NCBI GenBank assembly: GCA_002328745.1
Contig: DCVQ01000017.1
Coordinates: 32,785-51,900, forward strand
Length of the DNA: 19,116 bases
Reading direction: 5' to 3'
From: Actinobacteria bacterium UBA2184
GTDB taxonomy: Bacteria; Actinomycetota; Coriobacteriia; Anaerosomatales; Anaerosomataceae
The first letter of the stretch is position 1. Each line of letters starts with the position of its first letter. Under the pieces are notes generated by a model. That model did no database searches. It was not told the origin of the DNA and saw only the letters and a program-made list of their open reading frames with translations. This document shows positions 1-5,946 of the stretch, one piece after another. Position numbers and translations under genes: made by a program.

Positions 1-249
1 CTCGAAGCCCTCGGGGTCGACCTCCTCGGCCACCACCGACGCGACGAGGGCCATGGGTGGGGCCTCGGCGCGGATCGCTTCGACGAACGCGCTCACCGCC
101 GCGTCCTCGCCCTCGGCCACGGCGAAGACGCCGTCGGAGGTGTTCTTCACCCAGCCGCGCACGCCGAGGCGCTGCGCGAGCGAGTAGACGAAGGGGCGGA
201 AACCGACACCCTGCACGACGCCCGTGACGTGCAGCAAGACCGCGCGCAC
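1..249 (-). CDS. hypF: HypF, carbamoyltransferase for [NiFe]-hydrogenase maturation (N-terminal part only)
   Basis: Only the first 83 residues lie in the window; the rest runs off the left edge. They form an acylphosphatase-type domain whose motif GVVQGVGFRPFVY (about residues 11-23) is the HypF version. Free acylphosphatases normally lack the RPFVY ending, and the later APPMA segment is also HypF-like. HypF uses carbamoyl phosphate to make the carbamoyl group that becomes the cyanide ligands of the hydrogenase active site, passing it to HypE. The start is a GTG only 4 bases after the stop of the preceding gene, with a weak GAAAG upstream, so translational coupling is likely. The zinc fingers and the YrdC and carbamoyltransferase domains cannot be seen here. 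The preceding nickel uptake genes fit a hydrogenase role. Confidence 0.85.
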   Translation of the reverse strand, partial: MRAVLLHVTGVVQGVGFRPFVYSLAQRLGVRGWVKNTSDGVFAVAEGEDAAVSAFVEAIRAEAPPMALVASVVAEEVDPEGFE

Positions 250-253
250 GCCG

Positions 254-904
254 CTAGTCTTTCGAGAAGCCGTCGGCGACGAACCTGTTGTTCATCAGCA
301 CGAACAGCGTGTACGACTGGTCGAGGAGCTCCATGGCGTCGTGGCCCATGCTCGGCTGGAGGGCCTCTTTCACACCGTTGAACGGCGAGTCATGGATGAA
401 GGCGTTGCGTGCCTCGCGCATCTCGCGCCAGCGGTACGGGAAGTCGCGGTAGCCGAGCTCGGCGGCGGCCTCCTCGAACTCCTCGCCGGTGAGCGAGGGG
501 AATATCTTGCCGATCCGCGTGCCGATGGCCCGCTGCGTGTCCATGACCATGCGCCGAAGCGGCAGGTCGGCGCCGTGGGCATCCATGATGCGGTCGAGGA
601 TGTCTTCGAGCACCGCCTCCAGCAGGGCCATCACGAGGATGACGACGATCTCGTGGTCGCCGTCGCGGTTGTACTGCCGGATGCGCGAGTCGAGCCTGCG
701 GATCCGGTCGGTCGGGTACGATCGGCGCTCGCCATCGACCTTGCCGCAGAACGGGCACGGATGCGACCCGTCCATGAACTGCGGGTCGCCGGTGATGTAG
801 CCGCACTCCGGGCACTCCCAGTACAGCGGAGCCTCGCCCGTCTCGGGCGCGAACACCGTGCGGTGGGGCGGGCGGCTCTTCGGCGGGCGGCTTTTCTTGC
901 TCAT
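254..904 (-). CDS. Zinc-ribbon protein with HEPN-like helical domain, function unknown
   Basis: A 216-residue cytoplasmic protein. A basic, proline-rich N-terminus (SKKSRPPKSRPP) is followed by a zinc ribbon with C31-x2-C34 and C50-x2-C53. The rest is predicted helical. It includes a segment ALLEAVLEDILD (about 93-104) and the sequence R166-N-A-F-I-H171, which matches the R-polar-x3-H signature of HEPN nucleases and nucleic-acid-binding domains. I do not recognise a named family. A HEPN assignment rests on this motif and the helical character only. The gene lies 58 bases after cbiO and 4 bases before hypF, so it is probably co-transcribed with both, but a TACAAT box just before the ATG suggests its own promoter as well. 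The Shine-Dalgarno site is poor. No antitoxin-like partner gene is adjacent. Confidence 0.6.
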   Translation of the reverse strand: MSKKSRPPKSRPPHRTVFAPETGEAPLYWECPECGYITGDPQFMDGSHPCPFCGKVDGERRSYPTDRIRRLDSRIRQYNRDGDHEIVVILVMALLEAVLEDILDRIMDAHGADLPLRRMVMDTQRAIGTRIGKIFPSLTGEEFEEAAAELGYRDFPYRWREMREARNAFIHDSPFNGVKEALQPSMGHDAMELLDQSYTLFVLMNNRFVADGFSKD

Positions 905-910
905 GCGGCG

Positions 911-919
911 ATTGTACCA
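911..919 (-). promoter_or_regulatory. Extended -10 promoter, possibly giving a leaderless mRNA
   Basis: On the minus strand the sequence TGGTACAAT is an extended -10 element (TGn followed by TACAAT, five of six consensus bases). It ends 6 bases before the ATG of the zinc-ribbon/HEPN-like gene. Transcription would start at or next to the A of the start codon. No -35 hexamer is visible. This fits the lack of a good ribosome binding site, but it is a sequence-only inference. Confidence 0.4.
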
Positions 920-962
920 GCCGGTGACCGCCGCGCGGGCACGGACGCCCCACGTGCGCCCG

Positions 963-1712
963 TCACGACGCGCCGCCCGTGCGCACCGCCCACGGCAGTT
1001 CGAGCCCGTGCGCCTCGAGGAGCGCCGCGTCGGTGAGCACCTCCTCGCGCGAACCGACCGCGACCACCACCCCTCCGTCGATCACCGCGGCGTCGGCGCA
1101 GAGCTCCCACGCCACGTCCATGTCGTGGGTGGCCACGAGCGCCGTGGTGCCGAGCGCGCGAAGCAGCGCGAGCATGTGCCGCCGCGACCGCGGGTCGAGG
1201 TTCGCGGTCGGCTCGTCGAGCACGAGCAGCTGCGGCTTCATCACGAGCACCGTCGCGAGGGCCGCGCGCTTGCGTTGGCCGAAGCTCAGGTGGTGCCCCG
1301 GGCGGCTCGCCGCGTCGGCGAGACCGACCTCGTGCAGCGCCTCGTGCACGAGCGCGTCCACCTCGGCGGCGGAGAGCCCCTGGTTCTGCGGACCGAACGC
1401 GACGTCTTCGAAAAGCGTCGTCATGAACAGCTGGTCGTCCGGGTCCTGGAAGACGAGCCCCACCCGGGCGCGCACGTCCCGGAGGGTGTCCGGCGTGACC
1501 TCCGCGCCGCCCACGCGCACCGAGCCTTCGGTGGGCGAGAGGATGCCGTTGAGGTGGAGCAGCAGGGTGGACTTGCCGGCGCCGTTGGGGCCGAGCAGCG
1601 CGAGCGAGCGCCCTTCGCGTACCGTCAGGTCGACGCCGCGGAGCGCTTCGGTGCCGTCCGGGTAGCGGTAGCGGACACCTGCGAGCTCGATGACGGGTGG
1701 GTTCTCGGTCAT
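963..1712 (-). CDS. cbiO: Cobalt/nickel ECF transporter ATP-binding protein CbiO
   Basis: The 249-residue ATPase of an energy-coupling-factor importer. All ABC motifs are present: Walker A GPNGAGKS (41-48), Q-loop in VFQDPDDQLF (Q89), signature LSFGQ (142-146), Walker B LLVLDEP (162-168) and the switch histidine in ATHD (H196). The FQDPDDQLF stretch is typical of the CbiO/EcfA group. It starts 9 bases after cbiQ, completing the CbiM-CbiN/CbiQ/CbiO set. In this family a pair of ATPases drives uptake of Co2+ or Ni2+ through the CbiM substrate-binding subunit. Only one ATPase gene is present, so a homodimer is expected. Neighbours (CooT, HypF) make Ni2+ the more likely cargo. Confidence 0.93.
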   Translation of the reverse strand: MTENPPVIELAGVRYRYPDGTEALRGVDLTVREGRSLALLGPNGAGKSTLLLHLNGILSPTEGSVRVGGAEVTPDTLRDVRARVGLVFQDPDDQLFMTTLFEDVAFGPQNQGLSAAEVDALVHEALHEVGLADAASRPGHHLSFGQRKRAALATVLVMKPQLLVLDEPTANLDPRSRRHMLALLRALGTTALVATHDMDVAWELCADAAVIDGGVVVAVGSREEVLTDAALLEAHGLELPWAVRTGGAS

Positions 1713-1721
1713 CTCGGCCTC

Positions 1722-2645
1722 TCAGTAGAGCGCGACGGCGAGCGCGGAGAGCGTCGCCACGATGACGGACAGGACCTCGGCAGCGCCGATGCGTGCCGAC
1801 GCGGCGTGCGGCAGCGCGCCCGTGTAACCGCGTGAGAGCATTGCCGCGTGGATGCGCTCCCCGCGTTCGTACGACCTGACGAACAGGTTGCCCGCGATGC
1901 TGCCCGACGCATGCAGGAGCGTGCGGCGCCGCAGCCGCGGCGCCCGGCTCGCGAGCGCGGTCCGAAGCGACCGCAGCTGGTCGCCGAGGACGCCGACGTA
2001 CCGGGCGATGAACGACAGCAGCAGCACGAAGACGTCGGGCACGCCGAGCCGCCTGAGCGCCGCGAGCAGATCGGCGGTGCGCGTGCTCGCCGCGAGCAGC
2101 AGCATGCACGACGCCGACAGCCACGCCTTCGACAGGATGCCCCACGCGGTCACCCAGCCGTCGGTTGCGGCCATCAGCCCGCCGGCGTTCCACGAGCCGC
2201 CGGCCGCCTGCAGCGGGGCGAGGAGCGCGATGGTCGCCGCGAACGGCAGGACCGCCGCGCTCCGGAGCGCGAGCCGCCCGAGCGGGAGCCGCGCGATCAG
2301 CGCCACCGCCGCAAGAAGCGCGACGAGGAGCGCGAACTCGGCCCCGCGCGCGGGCGGGGAGAGCACGATGCCGAGCACGAGGACGATCGCCGCGACCGTC
2401 TTCGCGCGAGCGTCGAGCGCGTGCACCGGCGAGATGATGTAGGTGAGCGCCTCGAACGTCGTCGCGTGCGTATGCTCGTGCGCTGCGGGTGTCGGCCCGA
2501 CGCGGTGATGGTGCGGGTGGCGGTGCGCGGGACCCTCGGCGTGCCGGTGCTCGTGACCGTGGAGTCCCTGCGCCGCGGCAGCGCCCTCCTGCGGGTGGGC
2601 GTGCGGCGCGGTCCCGGGTCCCAGGTGCTCGTGGCCGTTCGTCAT
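1722..2645 (-). CDS. cbiQ: CbiQ-type ECF transporter transmembrane protein with histidine-rich N-terminus
   Basis: The transmembrane coupling subunit of the Co/Ni importer, about 307 residues. From about residue 62 the sequence is CbiQ-like: LDARAKTV, then hydrophobic helices, then a cytoplasmic RYVGVLGDQLRSLRTALASR segment that would contact CbiO. The first 60 residues are unusual. Sixteen are histidines, in HEH, HGHEHRH, HRHPHHH and HEHTH clusters separated by Gly/Pro/Ala, giving a probable cytoplasmic metal-buffering arm. I chose the ATG at 2645 (7 bases after the cbiM stop, with GGAG/TAGG upstream) over an ATG at 2663, which overlaps cbiM and has no ribosome binding site. Ordinary CbiQ proteins are about 220-270 residues, so the arm accounts for the extra length. 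Confidence 0.9.
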   Translation of the reverse strand: MTNGHEHLGPGTAPHAHPQEGAAAAQGLHGHEHRHAEGPAHRHPHHHRVGPTPAAHEHTHATTFEALTYIISPVHALDARAKTVAAIVLVLGIVLSPPARGAEFALLVALLAAVALIARLPLGRLALRSAAVLPFAATIALLAPLQAAGGSWNAGGLMAATDGWVTAWGILSKAWLSASCMLLLAASTRTADLLAALRRLGVPDVFVLLLSFIARYVGVLGDQLRSLRTALASRAPRLRRRTLLHASGSIAGNLFVRSYERGERIHAAMLSRGYTGALPHAASARIGAAEVLSVIVATLSALAVALY

Positions 2646-2652
2646 GGTGCGC

Positions 2653-3594
2653 CTACTCCGCATCCCGGCCGCGACGCTCGCGGATGGCTGTCACGAGCGC
2701 GTAGGCGAGCGCGCCCGTCACGAGCACGCCCACGATGCCGGCGAGCACGCCCGCGAGCGTCTCGTTGGCGATGCCCGGCACCACGTAGTCGGGCATCGGG
2801 CCGTTCACGATCGCCACGTCCTCGAAGGCCGCCCCGATCCGCTCGTACGCGTACTCAAGGCCGTCGGGGTGCGACGACGCGAGGAAGGAGAACCCGGCCG
2901 CGACGAGCGCGATCGCGCCGAGACCCAGGAGCGCGAGGCGGCCGCTGCGGCCCGACGGCGCGGGCTCGGCCGAGGCGAGCAGGTCCGGCCGCACGGCGAG
3001 CAGATAGCCGACGAGGCCCGCCGTGATGGCACCCTCGCCGATACCGATGAGGGCGTGCCAGAAGCCCATGACACCGAGCGCGGGAACGAGCGGCGCCCGC
3101 CCCGAGAGCCACAGGAGCGAGGCTGCCACGAGCGAGGCCGCCACGCACGACGTCCACCCCGCGGCGAAGGATCCCGCTACTCTCGCCCCACGCGTGTCGC
3201 GCAGGCGCGTGATGCCGAGGTAGAGCGCGCGCCCCACGAGCGGTGCGACGATCGCCATGGTGAGCAGGTTGGCGCCGAGAGCCGTGATGCCGCCGTCGGC
3301 GAAGAGGAGCGCCTGCACCGTGAGCACCGCGGCCATCACGATCGCCGCGGGCCACAGCCCGAGGACGATGGCCGCCGCCGCCCCGCCGGCGAAGTGGCCC
3401 GACGTACCGCCGGCCACCGGGAAGTTAAGCATCTGCAGCGCGAAGATGAGCGCCGCCATCACGGCCATCATCACGATGGTGCCGTCGGTGAGCGTCTGCC
3501 TGATGCGCCGGACGCCGTAGGCGAGCGCACCGGCGGAGCCGAGCCATGCCGGGATCCACGTCCGGGCTTCAAGCATGCCGTCAGGAATGTGCAC
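2653..3594 (-). CDS. cbiM: CbiM-CbiN fusion, substrate-specific component of Ni/Co ECF transporter
   Basis: A 313-residue membrane protein. Residues 1 to about 205 are CbiM: it begins HIPDGML and has the conserved GTSGH segment. From about residue 222 it continues into a CbiN-like module with a helix, the hallmark PDGLE (from residue 243), an extracytoplasmic loop and a final helix. I place the start at the GTG at 3594, not the ATG at 3609. AGGGAGG sits 5 bases before the GTG, and this start gives Met1-His2. It also puts the GTSGH histidine at position 67, matching the Met1/His2/His67 metal site described for NikM2. The ATG start would add five residues and destroy that N-terminal site. Uptake of Ni2+ rather than Co2+ is inferred from the neighbours. 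Confidence 0.92.
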   Translation of the reverse strand: MHIPDGMLEARTWIPAWLGSAGALAYGVRRIRQTLTDGTIVMMAVMAALIFALQMLNFPVAGGTSGHFAGGAAAAIVLGLWPAAIVMAAVLTVQALLFADGGITALGANLLTMAIVAPLVGRALYLGITRLRDTRGARVAGSFAAGWTSCVAASLVAASLLWLSGRAPLVPALGVMGFWHALIGIGEGAITAGLVGYLLAVRPDLLASAEPAPSGRSGRLALLGLGAIALVAAGFSFLASSHPDGLEYAYERIGAAFEDVAIVNGPMPDYVVPGIANETLAGVLAGIVGVLVTGALAYALVTAIRERRGRDAE

Positions 3595-3684
3595 GAGAAC
3601 CTCCCTCATACGCGACCGGTCTTCTCGTGCGGAACCCTTCGGGGAAACGCGCTTTCGGCCCTGCGCCGGGCCGGTTCGTGGGTG

Positions 3685-3930
3685 CTACAGCCGTTCGATC
3701 GTGACGTCGTCGTCGGTGACGTCGAGTTGCTTGACGGCCGAGTCGAGCTTCTCGCGCGCCTCGCCGAGCATCACGGTCACCTGGGCGAGCTCGGCGCTCG
3801 TTGCGGCGCGGCGTCCGTGGTCGGCCAGGTGGTGCAGCTGCTCGAGGTGCTGCTGCGAGAGCGCGAGCGCGTCGTTGATCATCGCGACGGCCAGCTTCAT
3901 CTGGCCGGTGTTGATGCCGCCTTCACACAT
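3685..3930 (-). CDS. Small helical protein of unknown function beginning Met-Cys-Glu
   Basis: An 81-residue protein that I cannot assign to a family. It begins MCEGGINTG, then two amphipathic helices (about 10-38 and 44-70). The first helix contains a QQHLEQLHHLADHG run with four histidines, and the tail is acidic. The start has an excellent AAGGAGG 8 bases upstream. It lies between cooT (81 bases upstream) and cbiM (90 bases downstream), all on the same strand. The N-terminal Cys after Met copies CooT, in which Cys2 binds nickel. Together with the histidine cluster this suggests a metal-handling role, but that is inference from position and two motifs. A helical hairpin that dimerises is another reasonable reading. 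Confidence 0.65.
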   Translation of the reverse strand: MCEGGINTGQMKLAVAMINDALALSQQHLEQLHHLADHGRRAATSAELAQVTVMLGEAREKLDSAVKQLDVTDDDVTIERL

Positions 3931-3963
3931 GGGCGTGCCTCCTTGTCGGGTGGTGCGGGGGTC

Positions 3964-3983
3964 CCGTCCGCTTTCGCGGACGG
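3964..3983 (-). other. Intercistronic hairpin between cooT and the 81-residue gene
   Basis: A perfect 8-bp stem (CCGTCCGC with GCGGACGG) closes a four-base loop that reads GAAA on the transcribed minus strand, a GNRA tetraloop. No T-run follows, so it is not an obvious terminator. An mRNA-stabilising or processing element that sets relative expression of neighbouring cistrons is plausible. Confidence 0.5.
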
Positions 3984-4011
3984 ATGCGGGCCGTCGTCGG
4001 CCCCATGCGGG

Positions 4012-4206
4012 TCACCGTGTGGCGGACAGCACCACGGTGTGGTCGAGCAAGCGGACCTCCTTGAGCGTCGCGTCGACGCTGCGGTGACCGCCGTAGAGAT
4101 CGTAGAGCTTGAGCACGCCGTCCTCGGGGACGATCGTGGTCACGTCGTCGATGGCCTCGATCTCGATGCCTTCGGCGTCCTGGATCACCACGCGGGCCTC
4201 ACACAT
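4012..4206 (-). CDS. cooT: CooT family nickel-binding protein
   Basis: A 64-residue protein matching the small CooT family in length and layout. It begins MCEARVVI, has an acidic mid-section (IEAIDDVTTIVPEDGVLKLYD) and ends with strands LKEVRLLDHTVVL. In Rhodospirillum rubrum, CooT is a dimer that binds nickel through Cys2 and is linked to CO dehydrogenase maturation; Cys2 is present here. It follows the DUF3842 gene by only 4 bases and has GGGAGG 9 bases before the ATG, so the two are translationally coupled. The adjacent ECF transporter and HypF support nickel homeostasis. No CO dehydrogenase gene is in the window, so the enzyme served is unknown. Confidence 0.82.
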   Translation of the reverse strand: MCEARVVIQDAEGIEIEAIDDVTTIVPEDGVLKLYDLYGGHRSVDATLKEVRLLDHTVVLSATR

Positions 4207-4210
4207 GCGC

Positions 4211-4636
4211 TCACGCCTCCCGTCTCAGAATGGAAGCCACCACGGCGATGGCCTCCTCGAGCAGATGGGGCAGCGGGTCCTTCGTGGTCCCAACCAGGTC
4301 GAGCCTGGGATTCGTCAGAGGGAGCATCACCTTGCGCGCCGCCGAGAGCGCGAGCGCCTCGGCGAGACCGGGCGTGACCTCGCCCATCATGGAGTCGGGG
4401 ATCAGCACCGAGAGCGGTCCGACGAGCACGTCGGCCTCCCCGGCCGTCACGCGAACGGCGTTCTCGCCGGTCGCGCCGCGGTTGGCGCCCGCCTTGAGCA
4501 TCGCCGAGGTCGCCGTCGAGTTCGTCCCGATCGCGAGCACCTCGATGCTCTCGCCAAAGGCGCCGCGGAGCCGCTGCACGATCTCCTGACCGATGCGGCC
4601 CCCCATGCCGTCGACGACTAAGATGCGCGGCATCAC
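4211..4636 (-). CDS. DUF3842 family protein
   Basis: A 141-residue protein with a Rossmann-like N-terminus (RILVVDGMGGRIGQEIVQRL). It carries the run AIGTNSTATSAMLKAGA followed by GATGENAV and ADVLVGPLSVLIPDS, characteristic of the DUF3842 family, whose biochemical function is not established. The glycine-rich DGMGGRIG loop suggests nucleotide or cofactor binding. The start is GTG at 4636 or the ATG directly after it. A GAGGA lies 9 bases before the GTG, and family members usually begin M-x-I-L-V-x-D-G, so the two starts differ by one residue only. It sits 19 bases after trxA and 4 bases before cooT. The tight pairing with cooT hints at a role in nickel or CO metabolism. Confidence 0.8.
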   Translation of the reverse strand: MMPRILVVDGMGGRIGQEIVQRLRGAFGESIEVLAIGTNSTATSAMLKAGANRGATGENAVRVTAGEADVLVGPLSVLIPDSMMGEVTPGLAEALALSAARKVMLPLTNPRLDLVGTTKDPLPHLLEEAIAVVASILRREA

Positions 4637-4655
4637 GCGCGTGGATCCTCTCCGC

Positions 4656-4979
4656 TTAGAGCCAGGGAGCGAGCTCGTCGATGAGCCGCTTCTTCGGCAT
4701 GGCGCCCACCATCTTCTTCACGACTTCGCCGCCCTTGAAGACCAGCAGCGTCGGGATGGAGAGCACGTCGTACTTCATCGCCGTCGCGGGGTTCTCGTCG
4801 ACATTGAGCTTGCCGACGACGATGCCGGCATTCTCGGCGGCGACCTCCTCGAGCACCGGCTCCATCATGCGGCACGGGCCGCACCACGGGGCCCAGAAGT
4901 CGAGCACGACGGGCTTGTCGCTGCCGAGGACGTCGGCCTCGAAGCTGTCGTCGGTGACGCGCTTCAAAGTCTCACTCAT
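4656..4979 (-). CDS. trxA: Thioredoxin
   Basis: A 107-residue classical thioredoxin. It has the WCGPC active site (C33 and C36 within FWAPWCGPCR) and the cis-proline in SIPTLLVF (P76), and length is normal for the family. The start is the ATG at 4979 with AGGAG 6 bases upstream; longer readings to the left lack this site. It reduces disulfides in cytoplasmic proteins and is recharged by thioredoxin reductase, whose gene lies 28 bases upstream on the same strand. The linkage to nickel genes downstream may reflect the need to keep Cys-containing metal carriers reduced, which is speculative. Confidence 0.96.
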   Translation of the reverse strand: MSETLKRVTDDSFEADVLGSDKPVVLDFWAPWCGPCRMMEPVLEEVAAENAGIVVGKLNVDENPATAMKYDVLSIPTLLVFKGGEVVKKMVGAMPKKRLIDELAPWL

Positions 4980-4995
4980 CGAGCACTCCTTTCGC

Positions 4996-5008
4996 GGGGC
5001 GACGCCCC
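4996..5008 (-). other. Small GC hairpin between trxB and trxA
   Basis: GGGGC and GCCCC flank a three-base loop, directly after the trxB stop and just before the trxA ribosome binding site. It is short, has no T-run, and may only modulate coupling between the two cistrons. Confidence 0.3.
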
Positions 5009-5946
5009 TAGACCGAACACAGCCGCTCGTCGATGTAGCGCAGCGCCTCGAACGCCGACGCGGCGCCACCGGCGGCGGCGGTGATGACCTGCTTGAGTTC
5101 CGAGTCCGTCACGTCGCCTGCGGCGTACAGCCCAGGGTACGATGTGCGGCCCTCGTGGTCTACCTTCACGTACCCGGCCCCGTCGAGGTCGGCGAGGTCC
5201 TTCACGAGATCGCTCTTGGGTTCCACGCCGACGAAGATGAAGATGCCGTCGAGCGGCAGGAACTCATCGGGGTCGCCGTTCGTGGCGGTCAACTCGACGC
5301 CCGTGACCTTGCCGCCTTCGCCGCGTACCTCGCGTGGGACGCGGCTCCACTTGAGCTCGATCTTCTCGTTCTCGAAGCAGCGCTCCTGGATGCACTTCGT
5401 CGCGCGCAGCTCGTCTCGCCGGTGGATCACGTACACCTTCGCGGCGAACTTCGTGAGGAACAGCGCCTCCTCCACCGCAGCGTCGCCTCCGCCGATCACA
5501 GCGACGGTCTTGTCCCGGAACAGCGCGCCGTCGCACGTTGCGCACCACGACACGCCTCGTCCGGTGTACTCGGCCTCGCCAGGGATGCCGAGCCGCCGCG
5601 GAACGGCGCCGGTCGAGAGGATGACCGCGTGCGCCAGCACCTGGGCACCCTCGGAGTCGGTGACGATGAAGTCGAGGCCGGACGGCTCGATCTTCTCGAC
5701 GCTCGCGAACGTGCGGAACTCGGCGCCGAAGCGTTCCGCCTGCCGGTACATCAGGTCGCCGAGCTCCGCCCCCGAGAGGCCTTCGGGGAATGCCGGGTAG
5801 TTCTCGACGTGGTCGGTCGTGATGATCTGGCCGCCGGGGAGCGCGGTCTCGAACACGATCGTCTTGGCCCGCGCGCGGGCCGAGTACAACGCTGCGGTCA
5901 GCCCCGCGGGGCCGCCGCCGATGATCGCGATGTCGATGGTCTCCAC
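5008..5946 (-). CDS. trxB: Thioredoxin-disulfide reductase (NADPH)
   Basis: A 312-residue low-molecular-weight thioredoxin reductase. It shows the FAD-binding GGGPAG (10-15), the redox-active Cys135-Ala-Thr-Cys138 in SWCATCDG, the NADPH-binding GGGDAA (152-157) and the C-terminal FAD segment AAGDVTDSELKQ. It transfers electrons from NADPH through FAD to thioredoxin. The start codon is GTG and shares one base with the TAG stop of the upstream PIN/TPR gene, so translation is coupled. Its natural partner trxA follows immediately. Length and motifs are all regular for the family. Confidence 0.96.
   Translation of the reverse strand: METIDIAIIGGGPAGLTAALYSARARAKTIVFETALPGGQIITTDHVENYPAFPEGLSGAELGDLMYRQAERFGAEFRTFASVEKIEPSGLDFIVTDSEGAQVLAHAVILSTGAVPRRLGIPGEAEYTGRGVSWCATCDGALFRDKTVAVIGGGDAAVEEALFLTKFAAKVYVIHRRDELRATKCIQERCFENEKIELKWSRVPREVRGEGGKVTGVELTATNGDPDEFLPLDGIFIFVGVEPKSDLVKDLADLDGAGYVKVDHEGRTSYPGLYAAGDVTDSELKQVITAAAGGAASAFEALRYIDERLCSV

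Noticed and set aside
1..249. A stand-alone acylphosphatase gene
   Set aside because: The RPFVY ending of the motif and the APPMA segment are HypF-like, and the frame stays open to the window edge.
224..1036. Plus-strand open frame across the left-hand genes
   Set aside because: It runs antisense to hypF, the zinc-ribbon gene and the end of cbiO. Its composition is that of a GC-rich shadow, and it has no ribosome binding site.
3595..3684. Cobalamin or NiCo riboswitch before cbiM
   Set aside because: I looked for the B12-box type sequence and the conserved NiCo segments and saw neither. Only an ordinary GGCCC/GGGCC hairpin is present, without a T-run.
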